Below, piece by piece: positions 16,247 through 26,473 of a stretch of 64,000 bases of DNA (the first letter of the stretch is position 1; every line of letters begins with the position of its first letter). Under the pieces are notes generated by a model. That model did not search any database. It was not told the DNA's origin and saw only the letters and a program-made list of their open reading frames with translations. The translations under genes and the position numbers were made by a program. Location: positions 1 through 64,000 of the forward strand of contig NZ_LMFO01000016.1 in assembly GCF_001426865.1 (NCBI RefSeq), written 5' to 3'. The stretch is from Paenibacillus sp. Root52 (GTDB taxonomy: Bacteria > Bacillota > Bacilli > Paenibacillales > Paenibacillaceae).

Positions 16247-16294
16247 ATGTTGCGAAGATTGATTCATGGTGCAGAACCGGCTAGGTTGATCTAA
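16247..16294 (+). CDS. Possible leader peptide, 15 residues
   Basis: ATG at 16247 is preceded by AGGAGG at an ideal 8-nt spacing. The frame encodes MLRRLIHGAEPARLI and stops 87 nt before the yabE start. It lies after the riboswitch terminator. The excellent ribosome site argues it is translated; it may couple or tune yabE translation. It resembles no family I know. Confidence 0.4.
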   Translation: MLRRLIHGAEPARLI

Positions 16295-16381
16295 TCCGTG
16301 TTCTGTAGAAAATCAGGTATAGTCGCGTCAAAGACATCATGCATTACTCTAGACGGCGAGGCTATGAAGGAGGACGGAGAA

Positions 16382-17581
16382 GTGGGCACATTCCAAACAG
16401 AAGAGACCCATGAGTCACGATCATCCAGTAAGTCTTTCGCGTTACGGTGGAAGCATGAGAACATGCGTCAAATGGCATTGATCGCGATATTCTCAATTGC
16501 GCTTACAATCATGATCTTGTTAGTCGTATATGGTCAGGCCGGGAAACAAATTTCGCTGGTTATCGATGGCAAAGCTCAGGCAGTAGAGACTCGTACAGGA
16601 ATGCTTCAAGAATTGTTAGAGGAGCAGTCAATCACAGTCAGCCCTCACGATCAGGTATCCATGCCCTTGAATGGGGCGATTGCAGATGGAGACCGCATCG
16701 TTATTGAGCGGGCCATTCCAGTAAATATTACGGCAGACGGAGACACCAAGACTCTGTATACAACCGATGCTTCGGTAGAAGAGGTAATTCAAAAGTCAGG
16801 TATTGAAATTGCAAGTAATGATAAAGTTTACCCTGCACTCGGAAGTTCAATCAAAGAGGATATGAAAATCCGTGTAGTGCGTGTAACAAAGCGTACAGTT
16901 GATGTGGAACAGCCCATCGCATTCAAAGTCATCAAAACGGCTGACCCAAGCTTGTACAAAGGTGACAACCGTGTCATCGTAAGTGGTAAAGAAGGTACAC
17001 TCGTACAACACATTGAGAAAGTGTTCCAAGATGGAGAATTAGTCTCCAAAAAGATGGTTGGCAAGTCGGTTGCGACGAATCGTGTAGATAAAGTCATCGC
17101 TGTCGGAACCAAAGCTAAACCTGCACCTGTCGTGAAGGAGCCTGAGATCCAAACGGTATCGGCTAGCACTTCGAAGACAAAAACAGCAACAAAAACGGCA
17201 TCATCGAACTCGGATAAACCCTCTGCCTCGGGCAGCAAAGTCATTACCGTTTCAGGTACTTCTTTTAAATATTCTAAAGTTCTCAAAAATGTGTCTATGA
17301 CAGCATACTCTTCAGAAGAGCCTGGCATTGGCACCAAAACAGCCTCCGGTACTCGGGTAACAGAAGGTCGCACCATTGCGGTGGATCCGAAAGTCATTCC
17401 AATCGGCTGGTGGGTATACATTGAAGGTCTCGGTTTCCGTCGTGCTGAAGATACGGGCGGAGCTATCAAAGGGAATAAGATTGACGTATATTATGACAGT
17501 GTGAAGCATGCCATTAACTTCGGTCGCAAAAAAGGCAAGACGGTCTATGTGATCGGTCCGGTGAAGCCGGAAGCGAACTAA
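16382..17581 (+). CDS. yabE: Resuscitation-promoting-factor-like cell wall protein (YabE type; DUF348, G5, 3D domains)
   Basis: Encodes about 399 residues from the GTG at 16382, with AAGGAGG 8 nt upstream. One membrane anchor lies at about residues 30-50. Then come two DUF348 repeats (about 54-160), a G5 domain (about 165-250), a Ser/Thr/Lys-rich linker and a C-terminal 3D domain with MTAYSSEEPG, TIAVDPKVIPIG and EDTGGAIKGNKIDVYYDS, whose aspartates form the catalytic site. It is a predicted peptidoglycan hydrolase outside the membrane. Control by the c-di-AMP riboswitch upstream fits a wall-remodelling role. Confidence 0.92.
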   Translation: MGTFQTEETHESRSSSKSFALRWKHENMRQMALIAIFSIALTIMILLVVYGQAGKQISLVIDGKAQAVETRTGMLQELLEEQSITVSPHDQVSMPLNGAIADGDRIVIERAIPVNITADGDTKTLYTTDASVEEVIQKSGIEIASNDKVYPALGSSIKEDMKIRVVRVTKRTVDVEQPIAFKVIKTADPSLYKGDNRVIVSGKEGTLVQHIEKVFQDGELVSKKMVGKSVATNRVDKVIAVGTKAKPAPVVKEPEIQTVSASTSKTKTATKTASSNSDKPSASGSKVITVSGTSFKYSKVLKNVSMTAYSSEEPGIGTKTASGTRVTEGRTIAVDPKVIPIGWWVYIEGLGFRRAEDTGGAIKGNKIDVYYDSVKHAINFGRKKGKTVYVIGPVKPEAN

Positions 17582-17688
17582 AATCGTTTTACTTTGAAAT
17601 GGGAATGCTATAAAATATAAGGCATGAATGATTCATGCGGAATATGCGGCGGGAGGGTCTGAATTCAGTCTCGCCCGCCGTTTGCCAG

Positions 17689-17714
17689 AGAAGAGGGATA
17701 TTCCTCTTCTTTTT
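17689..17714 (+). terminator. yabE terminator
   Basis: AGAAGAGG pairs with CCTCTTCT, then TTTT. A GC-rich hairpin (GGCGGG/CCCGCC) lies just before it. The stem sits only 25 nt before the rnmV start, so it may attenuate rather than fully separate the genes. Confidence 0.7.
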
Positions 17715-17738
17715 GCGTTAGAAAGGAAGAATTGGAAC

Positions 17739-18284
17739 ATGATAAAAGAAGTGATCGTGGTTGAAGGCCGTGACGATACGGTGGCGATAAGGCGCGCCGT
17801 TCAGGCGGATACCATTGAAACAGGCGGCTCAGCCATTAATCAGCGGATTCTGAAGCGTATTGCACTTGCTCAGGAGCGGAGAGGTGTCATTGTTCTGACC
17901 GACCCAGATCATGCTGGTGAGCGGATACGGAAAATCATCGCCAATAAGGTACCAGGTTGTAAGCACGCCTTCATTCCTGAGGCTGACGCAACGCGCAAAG
18001 GAGATATCGGAGTCGAGAACGCTTCGCCAGAAGCCATTCGCCATGCCCTAGAACGTGTGCATACGTCCTATGAGGGGGCACCGAGTCTGATTGATTGGGA
18101 GGACCTCATCGCTGCTGGACTCATTGTGCATCCACAGGCTGCCGCACGTCGTATGGAGATGGGGAACATACTCGGCATCGGATATTGTAATGGTAAGCAG
18201 TTCCACAAGCGGTTAAGTGTGTTTCAGATCACCCGAGAAGAATTCTCTGCCGCATTATCGCAAATCGAATGTGAAGGATTGTGA
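17739..18284 (+). CDS. rnmV: Ribonuclease M5
   Basis: Encodes 181 residues from the ATG at 17739, with AAAGGAAG upstream; a longer frame runs back through the preceding terminator and is unlikely. It is a Toprim-fold RNase that matures 5S rRNA. Motifs are VVEGRDD (catalytic Glu), VLTDPDHAGERIR (DxD) and the C-terminal IGYCNGKQF region. It is followed 5 nt later by rsmA. Confidence 0.94.
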   Translation: MIKEVIVVEGRDDTVAIRRAVQADTIETGGSAINQRILKRIALAQERRGVIVLTDPDHAGERIRKIIANKVPGCKHAFIPEADATRKGDIGVENASPEAIRHALERVHTSYEGAPSLIDWEDLIAAGLIVHPQAAARRMEMGNILGIGYCNGKQFHKRLSVFQITREEFSAALSQIECEGL

Positions 18285-18289
18285 AGTAA

Positions 18290-19192
<903 letters not shown>

Positions 19193-19334
19193 GCATTTTA
19201 GACAATGCATTTTTTAGAATTGCCTTCTTGTGAACTGTCATTTGTAAAATCTTAGGTCTGCAAGGTAATGTACTAAAATCGGATGAACCAATCCGGGTGC
19301 TAGCCCATACGATGGGTTAGAGGTGATTATGTTG

Positions 19335-20231
19335 ATGAATATCGGAGACTTGGTCGTTCGGAAGTCATATGGAGGAGATGTGACTTTTCGGGTGGAAGGC
19401 CTTCAGGTGGACAGCGCTGTTATTAAAGGTACCGAGTTCCGGCTGCTCGCTGATTCCCCGGTGGATGATTTGATACAGGTTCCATATGAACCGCAGAGCG
19501 CTAAGACTCGACAGGCGCATGTTAAGGCTCACCAGACGCTCTCACGTATACAGCAGAATCGGATGGAACAGGCGGAGCGGAATAGAGAAGGATTGGGTCA
19601 GGAATGGGCCCAGCAGCAAGAACCTGCCTATTTCGAAATGCCTGGCAAAGTGCTTCACCTGGACGGAGATCCAAACTATTTGAAAAAAAGTATGAATCTC
19701 TACGAACAGCTTCGCGTCCCAGCGGAGGGACAGTATGTACATGAATCTGCTATGGCCGATACGTTGTATCATCTTTTACCCAAGGTTAGGCCGGACATTG
19801 TGGTTATTACAGGACATGATGGCGTGCTGAAGACTCGCCAGCCGTACGATCTGTATAGTCTGGGAAGCTATAAGAACTCTCAGAACTTCGTGGCAGCGAT
19901 TCAGGTTGCAAGGCAGTACGAACGTCACCTGGATGCACTCACCATCGTCGCAGGGGCGTGTCAGTCTCATTTTGAGGCTCTGCTGCGGGCAGGGGCGAAC
20001 TTCGCTAGTTCACCAGGCAGAATACTGATTCATGCGCTTGATCCGGTATATGTGGCAGCCAAAGCCTCCTTTACTTCAGTCAGAGATACGGTGAACATGA
20101 ATGACATTCTGCATAATACGATTAGCGGAAGCCAAGGCGTGGGTGGCGTAGAAACGCGTGGCAGTTACCGTGTCGGATTACCTGGATTGAACGATTTATC
20201 TACGTTAAAAGTGAACCCGTCTGCGGTTTGA
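19335..20231 (+). CDS. yabG: Sporulation-specific protease YabG
   Basis: Encodes about 298 residues, beginning MNIGDLVVRKSYGGDV, if the ATG at 19335 is used (GAGGTG 9 nt upstream; ATG 19329 and GTG 19323 also in frame). YabG cleaves spore coat proteins in late sporulation. Family blocks seen are KVLHLDGDPNYLKKS, PDIVVITGHDG, NFVAAIQVARQYE and AGACQSHFEALLRAGANFASSPGRILIHALDP. In B. subtilis it is sigma-K controlled. Confidence 0.93.
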   Translation: MNIGDLVVRKSYGGDVTFRVEGLQVDSAVIKGTEFRLLADSPVDDLIQVPYEPQSAKTRQAHVKAHQTLSRIQQNRMEQAERNREGLGQEWAQQQEPAYFEMPGKVLHLDGDPNYLKKSMNLYEQLRVPAEGQYVHESAMADTLYHLLPKVRPDIVVITGHDGVLKTRQPYDLYSLGSYKNSQNFVAAIQVARQYERHLDALTIVAGACQSHFEALLRAGANFASSPGRILIHALDPVYVAAKASFTSVRDTVNMNDILHNTISGSQGVGGVETRGSYRVGLPGLNDLSTLKVNPSAV

Positions 20232-20244
20232 GTATGTGCGAAGA

Positions 20245-20268
20245 AAGTCCCAGTTCGGGGCTTTTTTT
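20245..20268 (+). terminator. yabG terminator
   Basis: AAGTCCC pairs with GGGGCTT (one G-U) around AGTTC, then seven Ts. Confidence 0.75.
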
Positions 20269-20285
20269 ATTTGCAAAAAAATTCA

Positions 20286-20315
20286 TTGACAGAAACTTTT
20301 CGATGCTGATATAAT
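20286..20315 (+). promoter_or_regulatory. veg upstream promoter (sigma-A)
   Basis: TTGACA and TATAAT, both perfect, separated by 18 bp. It lies 42 bp upstream of a second consensus promoter. Confidence 0.75.
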
Positions 20316-20328
20316 AATTAGTTTTGAT

Positions 20329-20357
20329 TTGACATAGACTGTAAATTAAGGTATAAT
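20329..20357 (+). promoter_or_regulatory. veg proximal promoter (sigma-A)
   Basis: TTGACA-N17-TATAAT, fully consensus, 27 bp before the veg ATG. The veg promoter of B. subtilis is also very strong. Confidence 0.88.
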
Positions 20358-20384
20358 GGACAAGAAAAGAGGTGGTCGTCGACA

Positions 20385-20660
20385 ATGGCTAAAAATACGC
20401 TGTTGGATATCAAACGCAATCTCGACGCTCATATAGGTCAGAAAATTATGTTGCGGGCTAATGGTGGCCGCCGTAAGACTATCGAGCGTACGGGTGTATT
20501 GGAAGAAACGTACCCTTCTGTTTTTATTGTTAAGCTTGATGAGGAACAAGAAACTTTCAAGCGAGTATCTTATAGTTATGCAGATATACTTACGGAGTCG
20601 GTGGAAGTCATGGTATTTGATCCAGGCAGCCAGACGCATAGTTCTTATATGGAGCCGTAA
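20385..20660 (+). CDS. veg: Veg family protein
   Basis: Encodes 91 residues, with RBS AGAGGTGGT upstream. The family signature is plain: [42 protein letters not shown] and [14 protein letters not shown]. In B. subtilis Veg is a small abundant protein that promotes biofilm matrix genes through SinR. It is monocistronic here: two consensus promoters precede and a terminator follows. Confidence 0.95.
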   Translation: MAKNTLLDIKRNLDAHIGQKIMLRANGGRRKTIERTGVLEETYPSVFIVKLDEEQETFKRVSYSYADILTESVEVMVFDPGSQTHSSYMEP

Positions 20661-20674
20661 GCATCGTTTTACAG

Positions 20675-20706
20675 GCGATTCGCCCCACAAGGCGGATCGC
20701 TTTTTT
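20675..20706 (+). terminator. veg terminator
   Basis: GCGATTCGCC pairs with GGCGGATCGC (one mismatch) around CCACAA, then six Ts. Confidence 0.88.
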
Positions 20707-20896
20707 ATTTTCATAAAAGAGGAATCCCACCACTCCATCAATTTAGGAATGAGGTTTAGGTAGTTACGACATACTACATATACAGGTTCAAGTGATCTTA
20801 AGGATTGCTTCTTCACCAGCTTGAGCCTGTTCGTCCGTCATTTCTGCATTACCGAACTGGACTAATTGATGAGCTTAATCTAAGGGGGATGGTTGC

Positions 20897-21073
20897 ATGA
20901 GCCGCAGAAGAAGAAGTGTGATGTCAGAGGAGCTTAAATACGAGCTTGCCAAAGACCTCGGTTTCTACGATACTGTTCAGCAAGAAGGCTGGGGCGGTAT
21001 CAAAGCCAAAGATGCGGGCAACATGGTGAAGCGAGCGATCCAACTCGCCGAGCAGGCAGCACGCAAATCCTAA
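20897..21073 (+). CDS. sspF: Small acid-soluble spore protein SspF (alpha/beta type)
   Basis: Encodes 58 residues. The product begins [18 protein letters not shown] and carries [17 protein letters not shown] and [11 protein letters not shown], the signature of the SspF branch of alpha/beta SASPs, which coat spore DNA. AAGGGGGAT lies just upstream. The order veg-sspF-ispE is the same as in B. subtilis. Confidence 0.93.
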   Translation: MSRRRRSVMSEELKYELAKDLGFYDTVQQEGWGGIKAKDAGNMVKRAIQLAEQAARKS

Positions 21074-21094
21074 TTTGAATTTCATCTGGTTTGG

Positions 21095-21130
21095 AGAGCG
21101 GGGCAATCCATCAGGATCACCTCGCTTTTT
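21095..21130 (+). terminator. sspF terminator
   Basis: GAGCG-GG-ATCC pairs with GGAT-CC-CGCT around ATCA with a small internal loop, followed by five Ts. Confidence 0.65.
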
Positions 21131-21156
21131 CCCCATAGATGTGGAATAGAAATGAC

Positions 21157-21185
21157 TTGACAGCCCTATTTTGATATAATATGTT
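21157..21185 (+). promoter_or_regulatory. ispE promoter (sigma-A)
   Basis: TTGACA-N17-TATGTT, 30 bp before the ispE GTG start; an overlapping TATAAT lies 5 bp earlier at too short a spacing. Confidence 0.7.
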
Positions 21186-21214
21186 AAGTTGTCTTAGGGA
21201 AAAGGTGAGGACGG

Positions 21215-22078
21215 GTGAACGTCTTGAAAATTTACGAAAAAGCGCCTGCTAAAATTAATTTAATGCTGGACGTTTTACATAAAAGAAATGATGGATTCCA
21301 TGAAGTTGAAATGATCATGACTATGGTCGATTTGGCTGATCGGTTAGAATTCTCCGAGCTTCCTCGGGATACGATCTTCATCTCTAGTCAAGCTGGATAT
21401 ATTCCGCTGGATGAGAAAAACCTGGCTTTTCAGGCTGCAAGGCTGATCAAAGAACGTTATGATGTTCGATCAGGGGTGCATATTCATCTGGATAAAAAGA
21501 TTCCAGTGGCTGCCGGTCTTGCAGGCGGCAGTAGCGATGCAGCAGCAACGCTGCGTGGCTTGAATCGTCTCTGGCGTCTTAATATTCCCGACCAGGAGCT
21601 ACAAGAGCTTGGAGCTGAACTTGGATCAGATGTACCATTTTGCATTACTGGAGGTACGGCTCTAGCAACAGGTCGAGGTGAGAAGCTTACGCCAATCCCG
21701 AATCCACCGCAATGTTGGGTCATACTGGCCAAGCCGCCTATTAATGTATCTACAGCAGATGTGTATGGTCGTTTCCGCAGTGACAAGATTGTTCGCCATC
21801 CGAGTGCTGCCAAAATGGAACAGGCGATTCGCAATCAGTCGTTTGCTGAGGTATGTGGACAGATGGGGAATGTGCTTGAGGATGTAACCCTGAAGTTATA
21901 TCCAGAGGTACTGCATCTGAAGGAAGCCATGATCAAATTGGGAGCAGATGGCGTATTAATGTCCGGAAGTGGCCCAACTGTGTTTGGGTTGGTGTCGAAG
22001 GAGTCTAAGGTCGCACGGATCTATAATGGGCTGCGTGGCTTCTGTAAAGAAGTATATGCTGTGCGAATGCTGACATAG
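21215..22078 (+). CDS. ispE: 4-diphosphocytidyl-2-C-methyl-D-erythritol kinase
   Basis: Encodes 287 residues from a GTG start, with AAAGGTGAGG upstream. It is a GHMP kinase of the non-mevalonate isoprenoid pathway, phosphorylating CDP-methylerythritol. Motifs are [12 protein letters not shown], the ATP loop [17 protein letters not shown] (about 92-108) and [11 protein letters not shown] near the C-terminus. Confidence 0.96.
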   Translation: MNVLKIYEKAPAKINLMLDVLHKRNDGFHEVEMIMTMVDLADRLEFSELPRDTIFISSQAGYIPLDEKNLAFQAARLIKERYDVRSGVHIHLDKKIPVAAGLAGGSSDAAATLRGLNRLWRLNIPDQELQELGAELGSDVPFCITGGTALATGRGEKLTPIPNPPQCWVILAKPPINVSTADVYGRFRSDKIVRHPSAAKMEQAIRNQSFAEVCGQMGNVLEDVTLKLYPEVLHLKEAMIKLGADGVLMSGSGPTVFGLVSKESKVARIYNGLRGFCKEVYAVRMLT

Positions 22079-22096
22079 CATTCGCTTTTAGCAGTT

Positions 22097-22120
22097 GTTC
22101 AAAGCGTTCGCTTTTTGAAC
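22097..22120 (+). repeat. GTTCAAA-type hairpin after ispE
   Basis: GTTCAAAGCG (22097-22106) pairs with CGCTTTTTGAAC (22109-22120) with a two-base bulge. It shares GCTTTTTGAACA with the palindrome at 7554-7572. It may help end ispE transcripts. Confidence 0.5.
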
Positions 22121-22171
22121 ACATACTTTTGTGATGTACAAACACGTATAAAGGTGATATATTTTTATATA

Positions 22172-22184
22172 ATTATTCGGATTT
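22172..22184 (-). promoter_or_regulatory. Candidate PurBox upstream of purR
   Basis: On the minus strand AAATCCGAATAAT matches the PurR operator AWWWCCGAACWWT at 12 of 13 positions (from memory). A second box at the usual spacing is not evident. It would fit purR autoregulation as in B. subtilis. Confidence 0.35.
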
Positions 22185-22217
22185 GGATGTTTTCCGTGAT
22201 CGTGAGGATGGATCTCT

Positions 22218-23045
22218 GTGAAGAAATTAAAACGAAGCGCAAGGCTGGTTGAAATGACGCAGTACTTATTGTCTAGACCGCATACGGTGATTCCGCTCAC
22301 CACATTTGCCGAACGTTATGGAGCTGCGAAGTCGTCAATCAGTGAAGATTTGGCGATTATCAAGGAAGTGTTCGAAGAAGGTGGGTCAGGAGAACTGCAA
22401 ACGTTGGCCGGAGCAGCCGGGGGAGTCAAGTGGATTCCTAAGGTGTCCAGAGAACTGGCTCTTACTTTTGCTGAGCGACTCAGTACCCAATTGGAGCAGC
22501 CGGATCGGATCTTGCCTGGTGGATACCTCTACATGTCGGATTTGCTTGGTCAACCTGCATTAATGAATGAAGCAGGCAAAATCTTTGCCACTGCATTTGG
22601 TAATATGGGCATTGATGTAGTTATGACGGTAGAGACCAAAGGCATACCACTCGCATATGCGACGGGTGCCCAGCTCAACCTACCTGTTGTGCTCGTGCGC
22701 AGGGACCATCAGGCTACGGAAGGATCAGCCGTAAGTATCAATTATGTATCGGGTTCGCATAAAAGCTTGCATACGATGTCCCTATCGCGCCGGGCGATGC
22801 GTGAACATTCGCGAGTACTCATCGTGGATGATTTCATGAAAGCTGGGGGCACGGTTCAGGGAATGATCGATCTACTGGCCGAATTTAATGCGACTGTAGC
22901 TGGTGTAGGGGTCTTGGTTGAATCTGGTTCTATCGATTCAGAAGAACGCCTGTTGACCGATTATGTATCTTTGGCGAAGTTGACTGCAGTAGATGCGAAG
23001 AGCAGACACATTTCCGTCAAGCCTGGCAACTATTTTGATCTGTAG
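22218..23045 (+). CDS. purR: Purine operon repressor PurR
   Basis: Encodes 275 residues from a GTG start. An N-terminal winged helix (about 1-74, RLVEMTQYLLSRPHTVIPLTTFAERYGAAKSSISED) is joined to a phosphoribosyltransferase-like domain with the PRPP loop VLIVDDFMKAGGTVQGM. PurR represses purine synthesis genes, and PRPP releases it. A candidate PurBox lies 34 bp upstream. Confidence 0.95.
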   Translation: MKKLKRSARLVEMTQYLLSRPHTVIPLTTFAERYGAAKSSISEDLAIIKEVFEEGGSGELQTLAGAAGGVKWIPKVSRELALTFAERLSTQLEQPDRILPGGYLYMSDLLGQPALMNEAGKIFATAFGNMGIDVVMTVETKGIPLAYATGAQLNLPVVLVRRDHQATEGSAVSINYVSGSHKSLHTMSLSRRAMREHSRVLIVDDFMKAGGTVQGMIDLLAEFNATVAGVGVLVESGSIDSEERLLTDYVSLAKLTAVDAKSRHISVKPGNYFDL

Positions 23046-23164
23046 AAAGATGGCGAATAGCGTGTCGGGAAAGCTTCTTTTCCATCGACCTGGCACTAAC
23101 GTTGTCGAATTGTGTATTAAATAAAAAAATTCCTGAAATTAGGACATTTTTGTGGTTATAAAAA

Positions 23165-23192
23165 GAAGGAGTTCGTATAGGCTGTGTGGAAT
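23165..23192 (+). promoter_or_regulatory. spoVG promoter (sigma-H type)
   Basis: GAAGGAGTT, 12 bp, GTGGAAT closely fits the sigma-H consensus RnAGGAwWW-N11/12-RnnGAAT. It lies 41 bp upstream of the spoVG start; the B. subtilis gene is a standard sigma-H target. Confidence 0.65.
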
Positions 23193-23233
23193 TATACACC
23201 AAGTTCTGATGGAAAAAGGTGGTGAACACACAC

Positions 23234-23518
23234 ATGCAAATTACGGATGTCAGACTCCGCCGCGTTAACTCGGAGGGGAGAATGAAGGCTATCGCATCCA
23301 TTACCATCGATAACGAATTCGTCGTTCATGACATTCGTGTCATTGATGGTAACAACGGAATGTTTGTTGCTATGCCGAGCAAGCGGACTCCTGACGGAGA
23401 GTTCCGTGATATCGCCCACCCGATCTCTTCCGGTACTCGTGAGAAGATTCAGGCGGCTGTATTGACTGAATATGATCGCGCTGCTACTGAGGAAGAAGTC
23501 ATTGAAGAAGGTGCCTGA
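23234..23518 (+). CDS. spoVG: Septation and RNA-binding regulator SpoVG
   Basis: Encodes 94 residues from the ATG at 23234 (AAAGGTGGTG 9 nt upstream; an earlier in-frame GTG at 23219 overlaps that site). The sequence is the highly conserved [20 protein letters not shown] and [20 protein letters not shown]. SpoVG is a small regulator of asymmetric septation; homologues bind nucleic acid. A terminator follows. Confidence 0.96.
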   Translation: MQITDVRLRRVNSEGRMKAIASITIDNEFVVHDIRVIDGNNGMFVAMPSKRTPDGEFRDIAHPISSGTREKIQAAVLTEYDRAATEEEVIEEGA

Positions 23519-23540
23519 GAACATTATTGGGGTTCGAAGG

Positions 23541-23577
23541 AAAAGAGAGCCATGTCTTATGGCTCTCTTTTCTTTTT
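23541..23577 (+). terminator. spoVG terminator
   Basis: AAAAGAGAGCCAT and ATGGCTCTCTTTT pair perfectly around GTCTT, then CTTTTT. Confidence 0.93.
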
Positions 23578-23899
23578 GACCGGAATAAGATATATTCAGT
23601 ATTGAGTTTATTCGCAGAGTAATGTTTCATAACGATTGGTTATGAATGTTGAAAAACAAAAAAGCGCAGCGTGCGCTTGGTGACAGGGCGGCATCTTAGG
23701 AATCATGGGATTCGGTTAAGCTCGCAGGTACACGGCGTATACATATAAGGTCACGATTGTTGGTGTCCGCGTTGTTACGCGTGAATACAGGACAGCAAGC
23801 GATGAACAAGACCGGCGCAGAGCCGGCTGAACGATACTCATCAATTAGGGATATGCACCCCGAGAAAGATGGGATTTTCAGAACAGGAGGTCGTGAATT
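23578..23899 (+). other. Structured leader before glmU
   Basis: About 320 bases with no gene but several hairpins: CATAAC/GTTATG near 23629-23645, AAGCGC/GCGCTT near 23659-23677, CGCGT/ACGCG inside a TGTCC/GGACA stem at 23764-23794, and CCGGC/GCCGG at 23812-23826. No known riboswitch class is recognised and no strong promoter is evident. Confidence 0.45.
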
Positions 23900-25300
23900 T
23901 TGAAACGAATGGCTATTGTTCTTGCCGCAGGGCAAGGAAAACGGATGAAATCCAAATTGTACAAAGTACTGCATCCCGTATGTGGTAAACCGATGGTGGG
24001 TCATGTGCTTGATGCGGCTCTACGCGCAGGTGTAGAACGCAGTGTAGTCGTGGTGGGTCACGGTGCCGAAGCGGTGCAGTCATTTTTGGGTTCAAGAGCA
24101 GAATATGCTCTTCAGGCAGAACAGCTGGGAACAGGTCATGCAGTTCAACAGGTGAAGTCTCTGCTTGGCAATGAAGCCGGATCAACGATTGTAGTCTGCG
24201 GAGACACTCCGCTTGTAACGAGTGAAACGTTGGAAGGTCTAATGAAGCTTCATGAGAGCCGCGGTGCAGCAGCTACCGTACTTACAGCTGAATTGGACAA
24301 TCCCAAAGGATATGGACGCGTTATTCGCGGAGAAGATGGTTCTGTACAACGAATTGTGGAGCAGAAGGATTGTAACGAGCAAGAAGATGCTGTGAAGGAG
24401 ATTAACACAGGTACTTACTGCTTCGACAATGAAAAATTGTTCGCAGCGTTGGAGAAAGTAACGAATCAGAATGCTCAAGGAGAGTACTATCTTACTGATG
24501 TTGTTGGCATATTCCGCAACGATGGAGAAGTGGTTGAAGCCTACATGTCAGATGATATTGCAGAATCCATTGGGGTAAATGATAGACTTGCTCTTTCACA
24601 AGCGGAAGCATTCATGCGTGAACGTCTTGCCGTTAAACATATGTTAAACGGTGTTACGATCATCGATCCGTCATCGACATATATCGGAGCGGATGTTACG
24701 ATTGGATCAGACACAGTACTGTACCCAGGAACGATTCTTAAGGGCACGACTTCCATTGGTGAAGCTTGCCATATTGGTCCGCATGCAGATATCGAAGACA
24801 GTATCATTCAGGATGGTGTTACGATTAAACATTCTGTGTTGTCGAGTGCTGAGGTTGGTGCCGAGGCTACTGTAGGTCCATTTGCTAATTTGCGTCCAGG
24901 AACTAAATTAGGTCGCAATGTAAAAATTGGTGACTTTGTTGAAGTGAAAAATGCTACAATTGATGAAGGCTCCAAAGTGTCTCACCTTAGTTATATTGGG
25001 GATGCTCAAGTAGGGAAAAACGTAAATGTTGGTTGTGGTGCAATAACGGTCAATTATGATGGTTATAATAAAGCTGTGACAACCATTGAAGATGATGCCT
25101 TTGTAGGCAGCAACGTCAATTTGATTGCACCCATTACGGTAGGAAAAGGCGCTTATGTCGTTGCAGGTTCCACCGTTACCCATTCCGTTCCCGAGAATGA
25201 TCTCGCCATTGCTCGTCCACGCCAGGAGAACAAACCTGGTTATGCGGAGAAGATCCGCGGACGTGCCAAAGCCAAGAAACAAAATGCCAAACCCGAATAA
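23900..25300 (+). CDS. glmU: Bifunctional UDP-N-acetylglucosamine synthase
   Basis: Encodes 466 residues from a TTG start, with AGGAGG 9 nt upstream. The N-terminal uridylyltransferase (about 1-230) begins [20 protein letters not shown]; the C-terminal acetyltransferase (about 250-450) is a left-handed beta helix of hexapeptide repeats with [21 protein letters not shown] and [10 protein letters not shown]. It acetylates GlcN-1-P and couples it to UTP for wall precursors. The last 20 residues are basic. Confidence 0.97.
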   Translation: MKRMAIVLAAGQGKRMKSKLYKVLHPVCGKPMVGHVLDAALRAGVERSVVVVGHGAEAVQSFLGSRAEYALQAEQLGTGHAVQQVKSLLGNEAGSTIVVCGDTPLVTSETLEGLMKLHESRGAAATVLTAELDNPKGYGRVIRGEDGSVQRIVEQKDCNEQEDAVKEINTGTYCFDNEKLFAALEKVTNQNAQGEYYLTDVVGIFRNDGEVVEAYMSDDIAESIGVNDRLALSQAEAFMRERLAVKHMLNGVTIIDPSSTYIGADVTIGSDTVLYPGTILKGTTSIGEACHIGPHADIEDSIIQDGVTIKHSVLSSAEVGAEATVGPFANLRPGTKLGRNVKIGDFVEVKNATIDEGSKVSHLSYIGDAQVGKNVNVGCGAITVNYDGYNKAVTTIEDDAFVGSNVNLIAPITVGKGAYVVAGSTVTHSVPENDLAIARPRQENKPGYAEKIRGRAKAKKQNAKPE

Positions 25301-25400
25301 GGGGTTTTGATAACAACATTGCCTCTCGATCTTCGGGAGGTGCCGACATGTCGCAGACGCTTATAGATTCCAATGAACCAGCACGGAGGGTTTTTATTTT

Positions 25401-26354
25401 ATGACTTATTTTGATTCGAAATTAAAAATATTTACTTGCAATTCTAACCCAAAGCTTGCCCATCAAATTGCTGATTATATCGGAATTCCTATGGGTGAAT
25501 CTCACACAACTAGCTTCAGCGATGGTGAGATCCAAGTGAAGCTCTCCGAGAGCGTACGGGGCTGTCACGTTTATATCGTGCAGTCAACTTGTTTGCCAGT
25601 TAACGACAACTTGATGGAAATGCTCGTCATGATTGATGCACTTAAACGTGCTTCTGCCAAGACAATTAACGTTGTAATTCCTTACTATGGCTACGCTAGA
25701 CAAGATCGCAAAGCACGTTCCCGTGATCCAATTACAGCGAAGCTGGTAGCTAATCTGATTGAAAAAGCAGGCGCAACGCGTGTAATCGCAATGGATCTTC
25801 ACGCAATGCAAATTCAAGGATTTTTCGATATTCCAGTTGACCATCTGCTTGGTGTACCGATTCTGGCGCAATATTTCCGGTCAAAACAGATCGAAAATCC
25901 AGTTGTCGTATCTCCTGACCATGGTGGCGTAGTACGTGCACGGAAACTCGCTGACTTCCTGAACGCACCACTGGCGATTATCGACAAACGTCGTCCTGAG
26001 CCTAATGTCAGTGAAGTCATGAACATCATTGGTAACATTGAAGGTAAGACGGCAATCCTGATCGATGATATCATCGATACAGCAGGAACGATTGTATTGG
26101 GGGCAAATGCCTTGATGGAAGGCGGCGTGAAGGAAGTATACGCATGCTGTACTCACCCAGTATTGTCTGGCCCTGCTATGGAACGTTTGGAGAATGCACC
26201 ATTGAAGGAAGTTATCGTAACGGATACAATTCCGATTACGCATGCTAACCCGACAAGCAAACTCAAAGTGTTGTCTGTAGCGCCTTTGCTCGGAGAAGCA
26301 ATTATCCGGGTTCATGAGGAATTATCAATCAGCAAGCTGTTTGAAATTGAATAA
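25401..26354 (+). CDS. prs: Ribose-phosphate pyrophosphokinase
   Basis: Encodes 317 residues. It makes PRPP from ribose-5-phosphate and ATP, feeding purines, pyrimidines, NAD, His and Trp. Motifs are [34 protein letters not shown], the flexible loop and the PRPP site [20 protein letters not shown] lies about 10 nt upstream. It follows glmU as in B. subtilis; ctc, which follows prs there, is absent. Confidence 0.97.
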   Translation: MTYFDSKLKIFTCNSNPKLAHQIADYIGIPMGESHTTSFSDGEIQVKLSESVRGCHVYIVQSTCLPVNDNLMEMLVMIDALKRASAKTINVVIPYYGYARQDRKARSRDPITAKLVANLIEKAGATRVIAMDLHAMQIQGFFDIPVDHLLGVPILAQYFRSKQIENPVVVSPDHGGVVRARKLADFLNAPLAIIDKRRPEPNVSEVMNIIGNIEGKTAILIDDIIDTAGTIVLGANALMEGGVKEVYACCTHPVLSGPAMERLENAPLKEVIVTDTIPITHANPTSKLKVLSVAPLLGEAIIRVHEELSISKLFEIE

Positions 26355-26376
26355 GGATGTCTGCATAAAGTAGTAG

Positions 26377-26416
26377 AGGGGTTACGTTTTCCGGATCAAT
26401 GGAAAATGTAACCCCT
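26377..26416 (+). terminator. Strong hairpin after prs, without U tract
   Basis: AGGGGTTACGTTTTCC pairs with GGAAAATGTAACCCCT with one mismatch around an 8-nt loop. No T run follows, so it may protect the 3' end or pause polymerase rather than terminate by itself. Confidence 0.6.
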
Positions 26417-26473
26417 GTCGGCGTGCCGTATGATAAAAGTGAAAAACCGCTCGGTTATCTTATATATGTTGAA

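Noticed and set aside
16828..17469. Long reverse-strand frame (213 codons) inside yabE
   Set aside because: It mirrors the codon structure of yabE, which has clear domains; a shadow frame.
19293..19334. Sigma-K promoter for yabG
   Set aside because: CATACGATG resembles the -10 but misses a base and lies too close to the start codon; not strong enough to annotate.
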